Shown in pieces: positions 51,388-61,798 of a stretch of 64,000 nt of DNA (its first letter is position 1; each line of letters starts with the position of its first letter). The position numbers and the translations under genes were made by a program. The notes under the pieces are model-generated. The model saw only the letters and a list, made by a program, of their open reading frames with translations, made no database searches and was not told the DNA's origin. Where the stretch lies: NCBI RefSeq assembly GCF_003990355.1, contig NZ_CP034670.1:1054001-1118000 (forward strand), read 5' to 3'. The stretch is from Eikenella corrodens. GTDB lineage: Bacteria; Pseudomonadota; Gammaproteobacteria; Burkholderiales; Neisseriaceae.

Positions 51388-52077
51388 TCAGCGCCGCGCG
51401 GCTTCGGCAATCAGTTTTTCCACCAGCGGCGGCACACCGTCTTTGGCTTTGGCTTCGATAATGCTGATGTTTGCCAAGCCTTTCGGCGGGCGCGGATCGA
51501 CCAGATAGCGTTCGGCCTCGTAGGGCGCGTATTCCAGCAGGCCGGCGGCGGGATACACCTGCATCGAGGTGCCGACCACCAGTATTTTATCGGCTTGCGA
51601 TACCCGGCGGGCGGCAGTTTCAATCAGCGGCACGGCCTCGCCGAACCAAACGATGTGCGGGCGCATGGGGCGGCCTTGCGGGTCGGTGTCGCTGACGGAT
51701 TGGTCGCCCGTCCATTCGATTACGTAGTTTTCGTCGGCGCTGCTGCGGGCTTTGTTCAATTCGCCGTGCAGGTGCAGCACGTTGCTGCTGCCGGCGCGTT
51801 CGTGCAGGTCGTCCACGTTTTGGGTAACGATTTGAACCTGATAATATTTTTCCAGTTCGGCCAGCGCGCGGTGGGCGGCATTGGGCTCGGCGGCCCGCGC
51901 TTGGCGGCGGCGTTCGTTGTAGAAGTCGATCACGAGCTTGGGATTGCGCGCGAAGGCTTCGGGCGTGCACACTTCTTCCACTTTGTAGCCTTCCCACAGG
52001 CCGTCGGTGTCGCGGAAGGTGCGCAGGCCGCTGTCGGCGCTGATGCCGGCGCCGGTGAGGACGACGATTTTTTGCAT
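51388..52077 (-). CDS. cobB: NAD-dependent protein deacylase, sirtuin family
   Basis: A 229-residue sirtuin. The NAD site TGAGISADSGLRTFRD and the catalytic His region TQNVDDLHERAGSSNVLHLH are intact, as are HIVWFGEAVP and VVGTSMQVYPAAGLL. The class III pair, Tyr and Arg in FYNERRRQA, suggests removal of succinyl or malonyl groups. The zinc-ribbon Cys pairs expected between the His and HIVWFGE are absent: the stretch has no Cys at all. DUS copies border the gene. Confidence 0.88.
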   Translation of the reverse strand: MQKIVVLTGAGISADSGLRTFRDTDGLWEGYKVEEVCTPEAFARNPKLVIDFYNERRRQARAAEPNAAHRALAELEKYYQVQIVTQNVDDLHERAGSSNVLHLHGELNKARSSADENYVIEWTGDQSVSDTDPQGRPMRPHIVWFGEAVPLIETAARRVSQADKILVVGTSMQVYPAAGLLEYAPYEAERYLVDPRPPKGLANISIIEAKAKDGVPPLVEKLIAEAARR

Positions 52078-52154
52078 GGTTTGCTTTCTTGTGAATGGGT
52101 TGCCGTGTGGTTTTAACTGCCTTGCGGCTCAGGCTTTCAGGTAGCCTTGTTGGA

Positions 52155-52700
52155 TTACCAACCGTAGAAATTAAACAGCCACTCGCCATCCGGTTGCTTG
52201 ATGGCGCGATGGGTTCGGCGCACCACTTCTTTGCTTTGTGGCGACATATAGTACACATCGAATGAGAGGGTATTGGCTGCGAGTTTGCGGATGTTGTTTA
52301 CGCGCAAAATGCGCAGGCACCCGCCGGTGTGATGCTCCATATTGCCGTGCGGCAGGGCAAGGTTGCCGCTTTGAGTGCCGGGTGCGCTATAGCGCTGGAG
52401 ACGGCCAGACGATGCGCCGCAGGCGATGAGGCCGATATAGTTGGCAATGGCCGGTTTGGCATCGTTGAAGAGCGGGGCGGCACCGCGGTTTGGCACGGCG
52501 CGGTTAAGGGATTGGGTGATGGAGGCGCTGGTGCCGCTGCTCATCGGTGCGCTCTTGCTGCTGATGGGTTGGCCGTTGGCAAACTCGTTAACGCTGGTGG
52601 TTAGGTTATTCACTTCTTCAAGGATGTCTGCCACGTTTTGGCAGCCGCTTAGGGCGGTAATGAGAAGGGCGGTGCTCAGAATGGTGCGGACGGCTCTCAT
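52155..52700 (-). CDS. Hypothetical lipoprotein
   Basis: A 181-residue protein with a signal peptide and lipobox (LITALSGC, Cys20). The mature part starts with a polar, Ser-rich segment and ends with a compact domain (RILRVNNIRKLAANTLSFDV, EWLFNFYGW). No family is recognised. It is the upstream neighbour of the sirtuin gene in the same direction, with a DUS in the gap. Confidence 0.75.
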   Translation of the reverse strand: MRAVRTILSTALLITALSGCQNVADILEEVNNLTTSVNEFANGQPISSKSAPMSSGTSASITQSLNRAVPNRGAAPLFNDAKPAIANYIGLIACGASSGRLQRYSAPGTQSGNLALPHGNMEHHTGGCLRILRVNNIRKLAANTLSFDVYYMSPQSKEVVRRTHRAIKQPDGEWLFNFYGW

Positions 52701-52754
52701 ATTTTCTCCTATCGGATGGTGGGGAGGGTTTTAATTCGCTTGGCTGGCTGTGCT

Positions 52755-52799
52755 AAGGCTACCTGAAAATAAGAAATAGTTTTTCAGGTAGCCTTTTTG
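52755..52799. terminator. Inverted DUS terminator
   Basis: AAGGCTACCTGAAAA and TTTTCAGGTAGCCTT followed by T residues, lying between the nitrilase-family gene and the lipoprotein gene. Confidence 0.65.
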
Positions 52800-52800
52800 T

Positions 52801-53607
52801 TTAAAACCGGCGGTGTTGCAGGGCGGGTAGTTGGTTGCGCACGGTGTGCAGGCGTTGGGGCTTGAGTTCGGCCATGATCCAGCCTTCGCCTTCTGGCCGC
52901 TCGGCGAGGATTTCGCCCCAGGGGTCGATAATCATGCTGTGGCCATAGGTGCGCCGGCCGCTGTCGTGCAGGCCGCCTTGGGCGGCGGCGATAACGTAGC
53001 ATTGGTTTTCGATGGCGCGGGCTTGCAGCAGGGTTTGCCAGTGGGCTTTGCCGGTGGTGTAGGTGAAGGCGGCGGGCAGGAGGAGTACGTCGAACGGCTG
53101 CTGGGCGCGGAAGATTTCGGGGAAGCGCAGGTCGTAGCACACGCCTTGGCCGTAGCGCCAGCCGTCGATTTCCACCGACGGGGGGATGCGGTTGCCGGCT
53201 TCGATGGTGTCGGCTTCGCGGTAGCTTTCGCCGATGCCGGTGTAGCTGAAGAGGTGGGTTTTGTCGTAGCGGCTGAGGCATTGGCCGTCGCGACCGTATA
53301 CGAGCAGGCTGTTGATGATTTTGCCGCTTTCGTTGGCGAGCAGGGGGATGCTGCCGCCGAATAAGACGATGCGGTGGCGGGCGGCCAGCTCGGCCATGAA
53401 GATTTGCAGGGGGCCGCGGCCGAATTGTTCGGCTTGGGCGAGTTTGTCGGTGTCGTGCCGGCCCATCAGCGGCCAGTATTCGGGCAGCAGCACCCAGTCG
53501 GCACCTGCTTGGGCGGCAGCGGCCACTTGCTGTACGACGCTGCGGCGGTTGACGGCGGGGTCGGTGTGGGAAACGAGTTGGATGGCGGCGGCGCGGATGG
53601 TTTGCAT
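52801..53607 (-). CDS. Carbon-nitrogen hydrolase (nitrilase/omega-amidase family)
   Basis: A 268-residue member of the Nit branch of the nitrilase superfamily. The catalytic triad is visible: Glu in WVLLPEYWPLMG, Lys in SRYDKTHLFSY and Cys in GQGVCYDLRFPEIFR. Relatives include NIT1/NIT2, which hydrolyse deaminated glutathione or alpha-ketoglutaramate; which of these applies cannot be told from sequence. Confidence 0.9.
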   Translation of the reverse strand: MQTIRAAAIQLVSHTDPAVNRRSVVQQVAAAAQAGADWVLLPEYWPLMGRHDTDKLAQAEQFGRGPLQIFMAELAARHRIVLFGGSIPLLANESGKIINSLLVYGRDGQCLSRYDKTHLFSYTGIGESYREADTIEAGNRIPPSVEIDGWRYGQGVCYDLRFPEIFRAQQPFDVLLLPAAFTYTTGKAHWQTLLQARAIENQCYVIAAAQGGLHDSGRRTYGHSMIIDPWGEILAERPEGEGWIMAELKPQRLHTVRNQLPALQHRRF

Positions 53608-53741
53608 GGTGTGTTCGATGTCGGATTAAAAACTTAAGGGGAGAGGCTACCTGAAAGCATCTGCTTCAACGGGTTAAAGCAATATTTTGTTGCGGGCGGC
53701 TGTTTCGGCAAAGCCGAAATTATTTCAGGTAGCCCTAGGGT

Positions 53742-54716
53742 TTATTGTTGGTGCAAGCGGGTGGCGTAATCCACTTCTTCGCGGCTGCCCATGATTACGG
53801 CCACGCGCTGGTGCAGGCCTTCGGGCTGGATATCGAGCATGTTTTCGCGGGCGTTGGTGGCTGCGCCGCCTGCTTGTTCGATGATGAGGCTCAAGGGGTT
53901 GGCTTCATACATCAGGCGCAGTTTGCCGGGCTTGGCCGGGTCACGCGCGTCTTTGGGATACATAAAGATGCCGCCGCGCATGAGGATGCGGTGGATTTCG
54001 GCCACCATGCTGGCCACCCAGCGCATATTGTAGTTTTTGCCGCGGGGGCCGGTTTCCCCAGCGAGCAGTTCGGCAATGTATTGCTGCATGGGCGGCTGCC
54101 AATGGCGCTGGTTGGACATATTAATGGCAAATTCGCGCGTGGCCTGCGGGATTTGCGGGTTGAGCTGGGTTTGGACAAATTGGCCGCCCGCATCCAGGGT
54201 AAACACGGCCACGCCGTGGCGCAGGCAGAGCACGAGCTGGGTTTGCGGCCCGTAGAGCGCATAGCCGCTGGCTACTTGGGCACGGCCGCTTTGCAGGAAG
54301 GAGTGGGCGGAGAGCGGGCCTGCGGGTTTTTCCAAGATGGAGAAAATAGTGCCGACCGAAATATTGATGTCGATATTGGACGAGCCGTCTAAAGGGTCGA
54401 ACAGCACGAGATAACGGCCTTGATCGCCGGCGGGTACGAACTGCTCTTCTTCTTCGCTGGCCAGGCCGGCCACGGCGGAGTTGGCGCGCAAAGCGTCAAT
54501 CAGGATTTGGTTGGCGATAACGTCCAGTTTTTTCTGGGCTTCGTCTTGCACATTGCTGCTGCCTGCCTCGCCCAGCACGCCGGCGAGCGCACCCTGGCGC
54601 ACTTGGACGCTGATGGTTTGGCAGGCTTGGACGATGGTGGAAACCACGCTGCCTAATTCGGCGGGGAGGTGGTGTTCGGAGAGGTGTTGCTGGAGAAATT
54701 GGGACAGGGTGGGCAT
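53742..54716 (-). CDS. fbp: Fructose-1,6-bisphosphatase class I
   Basis: A 324-residue gluconeogenic phosphatase. The metal and phosphate sites are present: GLASEEEEQFV, LFDPLDGSSNIDINISVGTI (20 residues) and the C-terminal YEANPLSLIIEQAGGAATNA. RYVASMVAE-type sugar binding is seen as MRWVASMVAEIHRIL. The length matches the bacterial family. Confidence 0.95.
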   Translation of the reverse strand: MPTLSQFLQQHLSEHHLPAELGSVVSTIVQACQTISVQVRQGALAGVLGEAGSSNVQDEAQKKLDVIANQILIDALRANSAVAGLASEEEEQFVPAGDQGRYLVLFDPLDGSSNIDINISVGTIFSILEKPAGPLSAHSFLQSGRAQVASGYALYGPQTQLVLCLRHGVAVFTLDAGGQFVQTQLNPQIPQATREFAINMSNQRHWQPPMQQYIAELLAGETGPRGKNYNMRWVASMVAEIHRILMRGGIFMYPKDARDPAKPGKLRLMYEANPLSLIIEQAGGAATNARENMLDIQPEGLHQRVAVIMGSREEVDYATRLHQQ

Positions 54717-54926
54717 GGGGACTCAATCAGGATATTTTTGCGGGTTATCTGTGTTAAAGGCTACCTGAAAAGTTTGGCTTGGCCGCGCTGCTACGCCGGG
54801 TTTGAACCGCGTAGAGGCTTTATTTTCAGGTAGCCTGTTGGCATGGCCGTATTTTACCCGCACAGCGGCTTGGCGGGGTAGGGTTTGCAGGGAGAAATTG
54901 GCCGTGCCGTTGTGCTGTTCGGCTGT

Positions 54927-55499
54927 TTAACGGCGTTTGCCGCTGCCGGGGCGGTTTGGGCGCATGATGACTTCTATTTCGCGTTGGAGATCCGGCCACA
55001 GGCGTTGGAAAGCTTGCTGGTTATGCCTATCTATCATGCTAATCAGCGATGGCATATAGGTTTTTGCAAATTCACCTTGCTTGCGCAATACGCTTTGTCC
55101 GATTGGCGTTCCGTAGAAAGCAATCATGGCATCTACTTCTTCTTGAGTATAAGTTTTGCGCATGGCATCGTACTGAATACGGCGTAATTCGCTCAAAACC
55201 TCTTCCGATTGGAAAATTTCACGGTCGGCACGGAGGGTATAGCGCTGTAAAACCTCTGCCAGCGCGGTGCGTTGTGTTGGCGTCAGTTCGGTATCATTAC
55301 TGAGGCGGCGGGTAATGTACTGTTTGACTATATCGGGGGATGAGGACAGGATGGTCCGGATTTGGGAGGGGGTATCCTGCAACTCAATCAGCCGGTTAAG
55401 GGATTCGTCAGACGGGGTTTGCGCGGCGGCGGGCAGGGCAATCAAGAGTGCGGCCAAGGCGAGGCTGAGGAAGATAGACCGGCGGAGGCTATGCGGCAT
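54927..55499 (-). CDS. Exported DUF2059 protein
   Basis: A 190-residue periplasmic protein. ATG 55499 gives a clear signal peptide (SIFLSLALAALLIALPAAAQ). The mature helical part has the DUF2059 pattern AFYGTPIGQSVLRKQ preceded by YTQEEVDAMI. Function unknown. The frame extends upstream to 55535 through a DUS, which is rejected. Confidence 0.85.
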   Translation of the reverse strand: MPHSLRRSIFLSLALAALLIALPAAAQTPSDESLNRLIELQDTPSQIRTILSSSPDIVKQYITRRLSNDTELTPTQRTALAEVLQRYTLRADREIFQSEEVLSELRRIQYDAMRKTYTQEEVDAMIAFYGTPIGQSVLRKQGEFAKTYMPSLISMIDRHNQQAFQRLWPDLQREIEVIMRPNRPGSGKRR

Positions 55500-55550
55500 G
55501 GGATTCCTTTTTGTAGTGGGGCTACCTGAAAGCATCTGCTTCAGCGGAGT

Positions 55551-55655
55551 TATAGTGAATTAAATTTAAACCAGTACAGCGTTGGCTCGCCTTGCCGTAC
55601 TATTTGTACTGTCTGCGGCTCGCTGCCTTGTCCTGATTTTTGTTAATCCACTATA
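55551..55655. mobile_element. Correia-type element (CREE/nemis), 105 bp
   Basis: TATAGTGAATTAAATTTAAA at one end and TTTTTGTTAATCCACTATA at the other. The interior TGGCTCGCCTTGCCGTACTA and TGTACTGTCTGCGGCTCG matches neisserial Correia elements very closely. Confidence 0.92.
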
Positions 55656-55691
55656 AAACAAGATATGCACCGCGCGGCTGCCACGAATGGG

Positions 55692-55853
55692 CTATTGTCG
55701 GTCGCGGTGGTATTCACGGGTGAAAAAACTGCAATCGTCATGCCCGTGCGTGGTGAGCGGCTTATGTTGGCGGTGGTGCTGTTTGAGGCGCACCAGCAGC
55801 CATAGCAACAATGCCAGTAATAAGAAAGTAAGAGAGAGAGATAAATCGAACAT
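55692..55853 (-). CDS. Small single-helix membrane protein
   Basis: A 53-residue frame from ATG 55853 with an upstream GGGGGAC. It has one membrane helix (LSLTFLLLALLLWLLVRL, about 5-22) and a His/Arg-rich tail (KQHHRQHK, FFTREYHRDRQ). No family is known to me. It may be a small regulatory or assembly peptide, or a chance frame. Confidence 0.4.
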   Translation of the reverse strand: MFDLSLSLTFLLLALLLWLLVRLKQHHRQHKPLTTHGHDDCSFFTREYHRDRQ

Positions 55854-56335
55854 CGCTGTCCCCCGCAAGTAGTGGCACGAAACACTTTGCATCTCCGATT
55901 ATTTTGCTGGTTTGCTTGGCAAGGCAGTGTAGTGCAGCCTTGGTTGCATGGGATGAAGTTGTCCGGCTGTAGGTATCAGAATCGGTGTTTATTCTCTGTT
56001 TGTATCGCGGCGTAAGGCCTGCGTTCCAAAGCTTGCCGCTTGGTAAGCGGCGGGATGCTGTTTGTTGTTGTATGCCAGCAAGCCCCTCTTTTTCGGAAAC
56101 CCTCTGTATCTGTTTTGAATTATAGCGATTTCTTTACATTTATGTCCAGTAACCGACTGAAGTGGTAGGAAAAGTTAAGACATTTGTGCAACAAGTGAAT
56201 GGTGTGGACAATAAGTATAGATTATATTCATTATATGACATCATTTTGCATAAATAGATTTGCTTTTGTGTCTAAACATGTCTATTATGGCGGCACTTGC
56301 CAAGTTTGTGGTTTAAATTAGACTGAAAGTCCATT
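55854..56335. other. Long leader region before leuA
   Basis: There is no gene in these 482 bases. From about 56110 the sequence becomes AT-rich (TTTACATTTATGTCC, GGACAATAAGTATAGATT, TATATGACATC, TGTCTAAACATGTCTATTA). TGTC/GACA words recur and could be operator half-sites for the HTH-like domain fused to LeuA or another regulator. No leader peptide with a leucine run was found. Confidence 0.45.
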
Positions 56336-58123
<1,788 letters not shown>

Positions 58124-58159
58124 CAGGATTCTGTTTTCCACTTGCTCTTGCTGTTGAAA

Positions 58160-58194
58160 TACCGCCCTGCGGCATCATGCCACAGGGCGGTTTG
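58160..58194 (+). terminator. Rho-independent terminator of leuA
   Basis: ACCGCCCTG and CAGGGCGGT flank a loop with a second short pairing (GGCATCATGCC), followed by TTTG. It lies 37 bases after the stop and is unlike the DUS hairpins. Confidence 0.7.
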
Positions 58195-58197
58195 CGT

Positions 58198-58245
58198 GAA
58201 AGGCTACCTGAAAATATGCGGTATGGGTTTCAGGTAGCCTTTTGG
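58198..58245. repeat. Inverted DUS pair
   Basis: GAAAGGCTACCTGAAA and TTTCAGGTAGCCTTT, a second hairpin shortly behind the leuA terminator. The remaining gap to recQ (58246-58676) contains a single DUS at about 58321, the Correia element at 58499 and the recQ terminator; no gene is seen. Confidence 0.6.
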
Positions 58246-58498
58246 TTGTGCAGGAGGCGGGGATGCACACATCTTGAGCAATGCAGATATCCCCGCCTGA
58301 GTTTTGTAGCGCCAGACTGCTTTCAGGTAGCCTGAATCATTCTGTATGAGCAGGGCGGTTTGTGCCCCGGCTAGTTGATTCGTGCCACATCAAATCTGAT
58401 TAATGCCTGTGTTTTGATATTTAAATTGGCTGGTTTTGCCGCTTCGGTATTGCCCGGCTTGCTCCGAACAATATGGGCTGCACTATGTTTGGCAAAGG

Positions 58499-58604
58499 TA
58501 TAGTGGATTAAATTTAAATCAGGACAAGGCGGCGAGCCGAAGATAGTACACACGTTACGGCAAGGCGAGCCAACGCTGTACTGGTTTAAATTTAATTCAC
58601 TATA
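58499..58604. mobile_element. Correia-type element (CREE/nemis), 106 bp
   Basis: TATAGTGGATTAAATTTAAA and TTTAAATTTAATTCACTATA form long inverted ends. The interior contains CAGGACAAGGCGGCGAGCCG and GCGAGCCAACGCTGTACTGG. Its orientation is opposite to the copies at 55551 and 61582. Confidence 0.92.
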
Positions 58605-58633
58605 AATTGGCTGGAAACGTGTTGTCTGCATTT

Positions 58634-58668
58634 AAAAGGCTACCTGAAAATTTCAGGTAGCCTTTTAT
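58634..58668. terminator. Inverted DUS terminator of recQ
   Basis: AAAAGGCTACCTGAAA and TTTCAGGTAGCCTTTT are almost contiguous, just downstream of the recQ stop. Confidence 0.7.
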
Positions 58669-58676
58669 GGATTAAC

Positions 58677-60509
58677 TTAGGCATCTGGCAGGGTGGTTGC
58701 TGTGTCGCTGTCTTGAGTGAATTGGGCGCAGACTTCGAGGATACCGCTGCCGAATTTTTGGATTTTGGCTTCGCCCAAGCCGTAGATGTTTTGCAGTTCG
58801 GTGAGGCTGACGGGGCGTTGTTGTACGATGTCTTGCAGGGTGCGGTCGCCGCACACGATGTAGGAGGGCACGTTGTCGGCGCGGGCACGTTCGGTGCGCC
58901 ATTGGCGCAGGGCTTGCCAGAGGCGTTCTTCGCGCTCGGTGCGCAGCCATTGTTCGCGCGGGGTGCGGGTGGCGGATTTTTCGCGTTTGAGCGGGCGCAG
59001 CATCACGGCCTGCTTGCCTTGCAGCACGGGGCGGGCGGCTTGGGTGAGCATGAGGGCGTGGTAGTTGTGCGGGTCGGTGGCGAGCAGGCCTTGGCCGATG
59101 CATTGGCGGATGATGCCGCGCCATTCTTTGTCGGACAGGGCGGTGCCGATGCCGTAGGTGGAGAGCTGGTCGTGGCAGTTTTGGCGGATCCAGTCGTCGG
59201 CTTTGCCGCGCAATACGTTGATGACGTAGCCGGCGGCGAAGCGCTGGCCGACGCGGTATACGCAGCTGAGGAGTTTCTGCACGTTTTCGGTGGCGTTGAA
59301 GAGGACGGGCGGGTGCAGGCAGTTGTCGCAGTGGCCGCAGGGGGGGATTGCTTCGCCGAAGTGGCGCAACAGGGCGGCGCGGCGGCAGCCGGAGGTTTCG
59401 CACACGGCAAACATGGCTTCGAGTTTTTGCTGTTCGATTTGCTTTTGGAAGTCGCTGCTGTTGCCGGTTTGGATGCGTTCGCGCAGCAGGGAATAGTCGT
59501 TGAGGCCGTAGCACAGCCAGCTGGCGGCGGGCTGGCCGTCGCGCCCGGCGCGGCCGCTTTCCTGGTAGAAGTGTTCGATGCTTTGCGGCATGTCGAGGTG
59601 GGCGACGAAGCGCACGTCGGGTTTGTCGATGCCCATGCCGAAGGCGACGGTGGCCACGATGATAAAGCCTTCTTCGCGGGTGAAGCGGTGTTGGTTTTCG
59701 TTGCGCTCGGTCATGGTGAGGCCGGCGTGATAAGGCAGGGCGCGGTAGCCGTGTTCGTTTAAAAAGGCGGCGGTGTCTTCCACTTTTTTGCGGCTTAGGC
59801 AGTAAACAATGCCGCTTTCGCCGTGGGGGCGGCTATTCAGAAAATCGAGCAGCTGTTTTTTGCCGTTGTTTTTTTCGATGATTTGGTAGTAGATATTGGG
59901 GCGGTCGAAGCTGGCGATGTATTCGGCGGCGTTTTCCAGTTTGAGGTAGTGTTTGATGTCGGCACGGGTTTCGGCGTCTGCGGTGGCGGTGAGGGCGATG
60001 CGGGGGATGGCGGGATAGCGGTCGGCCAGGAGGCCGAGCTGGCGGTATTCGGGGCGGAAGTCGTGCCCCCATTGGCTCACGCAGTGGGCTTCGTCGATGG
60101 CGAACAGGCTGATTTCGGTGTGGTCGAGAAAGCGCAGGAAGCGTTCGCTCACCAGGCGCTCGGGGGAAACGTAGAGCAGTTTCAGGTAGCCTGCTTCGAT
60201 GGTGTCGGCAATCTGCTGCACCTGGCTGCTGCCGATGCCGCTGTGCACGCTGGCGGCGGCCACGCCTGCGGCCTGCAGGGCGGCCACTTGGTCGTCCATC
60301 AGGGCAATCAGCGGCGACACCACCACGGCCAGCCCGCGCCGCATCAGGGCGGGAATTTGATAGCACAGGGATTTGCCGCCGCCGGTGGGCATCAGCACCA
60401 GCAGGTTTTGCCCTTCTGCCAGCGCGTTCACGATTTCTTCCTGCCGCCCCCGGAAGGCGTGGTAGCCGAAAACTTCGCGCAGGATGTTGAGGGCAGAGGG
60501 TTGTGGCAT
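58677..60509 (-). CDS. recQ: ATP-dependent DNA helicase RecQ
   Basis: A 610-residue 3'-5' helicase. Motif 0 FRGRQEEIVNAL, motif I MPTGGGKSLCYQIPA, DEAH box IDEAHCVSQWGHDFRPEY and motif VI YQESGRAGRDG are present. The zinc site is C-ETSGC..CGHCDNC, followed by the winged helix. A single HRDC domain lies at about 527-600 (VPSYIVCGDRTLQDIV, LTELQNIYGLGEAKIQKFG). Pathogenic Neisseria RecQ is known for three HRDC domains. A DUS is translated as EAGYLKLLY. Confidence 0.95.
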   Translation of the reverse strand: MPQPSALNILREVFGYHAFRGRQEEIVNALAEGQNLLVLMPTGGGKSLCYQIPALMRRGLAVVVSPLIALMDDQVAALQAAGVAAASVHSGIGSSQVQQIADTIEAGYLKLLYVSPERLVSERFLRFLDHTEISLFAIDEAHCVSQWGHDFRPEYRQLGLLADRYPAIPRIALTATADAETRADIKHYLKLENAAEYIASFDRPNIYYQIIEKNNGKKQLLDFLNSRPHGESGIVYCLSRKKVEDTAAFLNEHGYRALPYHAGLTMTERNENQHRFTREEGFIIVATVAFGMGIDKPDVRFVAHLDMPQSIEHFYQESGRAGRDGQPAASWLCYGLNDYSLLRERIQTGNSSDFQKQIEQQKLEAMFAVCETSGCRRAALLRHFGEAIPPCGHCDNCLHPPVLFNATENVQKLLSCVYRVGQRFAAGYVINVLRGKADDWIRQNCHDQLSTYGIGTALSDKEWRGIIRQCIGQGLLATDPHNYHALMLTQAARPVLQGKQAVMLRPLKREKSATRTPREQWLRTEREERLWQALRQWRTERARADNVPSYIVCGDRTLQDIVQQRPVSLTELQNIYGLGEAKIQKFGSGILEVCAQFTQDSDTATTLPDA

Positions 60510-60590
60510 GAGCAGTTTTCCGTTTGCGGGATTTGTTGGATATAATGGCGCGGATTTTATAGCGTTTGAAGGCTACCTGAAAGGATTTTT

Positions 60591-61025
60591 ATGCAACTGA
60601 AGAGATGGGCCGGGTTGTGTGCGGCGCTGGTGTTGGCGGGTTGTTCGAGTATGGGCAGCGGGCCGAGCCTGGGCGGCAGCTGGAGGGAAGTGGGCTTGAG
60701 CCAGAACGGTAATATGCGTTACGAAATAGACACTTCCAGCATTCGGAAAGAAGGCAGCCGGGTTAGCTTCCGCGAGCGGATGACGGTGTCGGATGTGGGG
60801 CGCGAGCATTATGTGAACACGCCGCATTTCAAAACGGCGGTCAACCAATGGCAGTTCGATTGCCAGGCGCGCACGCGCCGTTTGACGGCAGTGGAGATGT
60901 GGGATGCCTCCGGCAACAAGCTGGCTGCCAATCAATATGAAACGGCCAGGCTGCCTGCCAAGCCGGTGGTGAAAGGTTCGGCCGGTGGCAAACAGTTTGA
61001 AATTGCCTGCGGCAAAACTTTGTGA
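60591..61025 (+). CDS. Surface-adhesin E-like lipoprotein
   Basis: A 144-residue lipoprotein (lipobox LVLAGC, Cys18). The mature domain (WREVGLSQNGNMRYEIDTSS, QWQFDCQARTRRLTAVEMWD, FEIACGK) resembles the small surface-adhesin E family, with two Cys positioned for a disulfide. A DUS lies just upstream and its tail (CTGAAAGGA) makes up the ribosome binding site. The function as adhesin is unproven here. Confidence 0.75.
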   Translation: MQLKRWAGLCAALVLAGCSSMGSGPSLGGSWREVGLSQNGNMRYEIDTSSIRKEGSRVSFRERMTVSDVGREHYVNTPHFKTAVNQWQFDCQARTRRLTAVEMWDASGNKLAANQYETARLPAKPVVKGSAGGKQFEIACGKTL

Positions 61026-61051
61026 TTTTTGCAGAATTAAGGAGAGGAAAT

Positions 61052-61387
61052 ATGCGGATCAAGGGAATTTTAGCCGGGCTGTGCCTGCTGGCCGCCGCTG
61101 CGCCCGCTTGGGCGGATGATGCGGCGCAAACCGAGCTGTTGAGTGCGCAGATGGCGTATCAGGAAGCATTGAAGGCGCAAACCGATAACGGCAGCCGTGT
61201 GAATACACTGCGCACCCGCTTGGAAGCGGCACAAACTGCCTTGCAGCAGAAACAGGCGGAAATCACGAAGTTGCAAACGCAATTGAATGAGGCGGATGTG
61301 GCCGCGCAACAATCGAATACCATCCTGGAAGAAGCCGGCCGCCGGTTGGACGCGGCTTGGACGGCAGTGCACGGACAGCAGCGTTAA
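61052..61387 (+). CDS. Exported coiled-coil protein
   Basis: A 111-residue protein. ATG 61052 follows AAGGAGAGGAAA and gives a signal peptide (GILAGLCLLAAAAPAWA-DD). The rest is one long helix rich in Ala, Gln and Leu heptads (LRTRLEAAQTALQQKQAEIT, KLQTQLNEADVAAQQ), a probable coiled coil. No family is recognised. It follows the adhesin E-like gene by 26 bases and is likely co-transcribed. Confidence 0.8.
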   Translation: MRIKGILAGLCLLAAAAPAWADDAAQTELLSAQMAYQEALKAQTDNGSRVNTLRTRLEAAQTALQQKQAEITKLQTQLNEADVAAQQSNTILEEAGRRLDAAWTAVHGQQR

Positions 61388-61462
61388 GCGAAGATTGGTT
61401 GCAGCAGGCTTTTAGCTTAGCAGTAACCCGTTTCGTTGGTTTTGACTGGGTTGAAACTGACG

Positions 61463-61501
61463 CCTTCAGGTAGCCTTTTCGCATGGAGAGGCTACCTGAA
61501 A
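61463..61501. repeat. Inverted DUS pair
   Basis: CTTCAGGTAGCC and GGCTACCTGAAAG, followed by a single DUS at about 61543. The gap 61388-61798 also holds the Correia element at 61582 and another DUS at 61690; no gene is seen in it. Confidence 0.55.
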
Positions 61502-61581
61502 GTTTATGTGATGATTTTGATGTTGGAGTTTGTATGGAAGAGGCTACCTGAAAGCACGGCGCAGCAGAGTTTCTGCGCAGT

Positions 61582-61686
61582 TATAGTGAATTAACAAAAA
61601 CCAGTACAGCGTTGTCTCGCCTTGCCGTAACGTGTGTACTGTCTGCGGCTCGCCGCCTTGTCCTGATTTAAATTTAATCCACTATA
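61582..61686. mobile_element. Correia-type element (CREE/nemis), 105 bp
   Basis: TATAGTGAATTAACAAAAAC and TTTAAATTTAATCCACTATA form the inverted ends; the interior has CAGTACAGCGTTGTCTCGCC and TGTACTGTCTGCGGCTCG. The two ends represent different TIR variants, showing exchange between subtypes. Confidence 0.92.
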
Positions 61687-61798
61687 AAATTTCAGGTAGC
61701 CTTTGCTTGCCCGGCTAGATCGGCAGATAAAAAACCGGCCTGATTGCTCAGGCTGGTTGGTTTATGCTGCGGGGGCATGGAGCCCCGTACTGCGTGGG

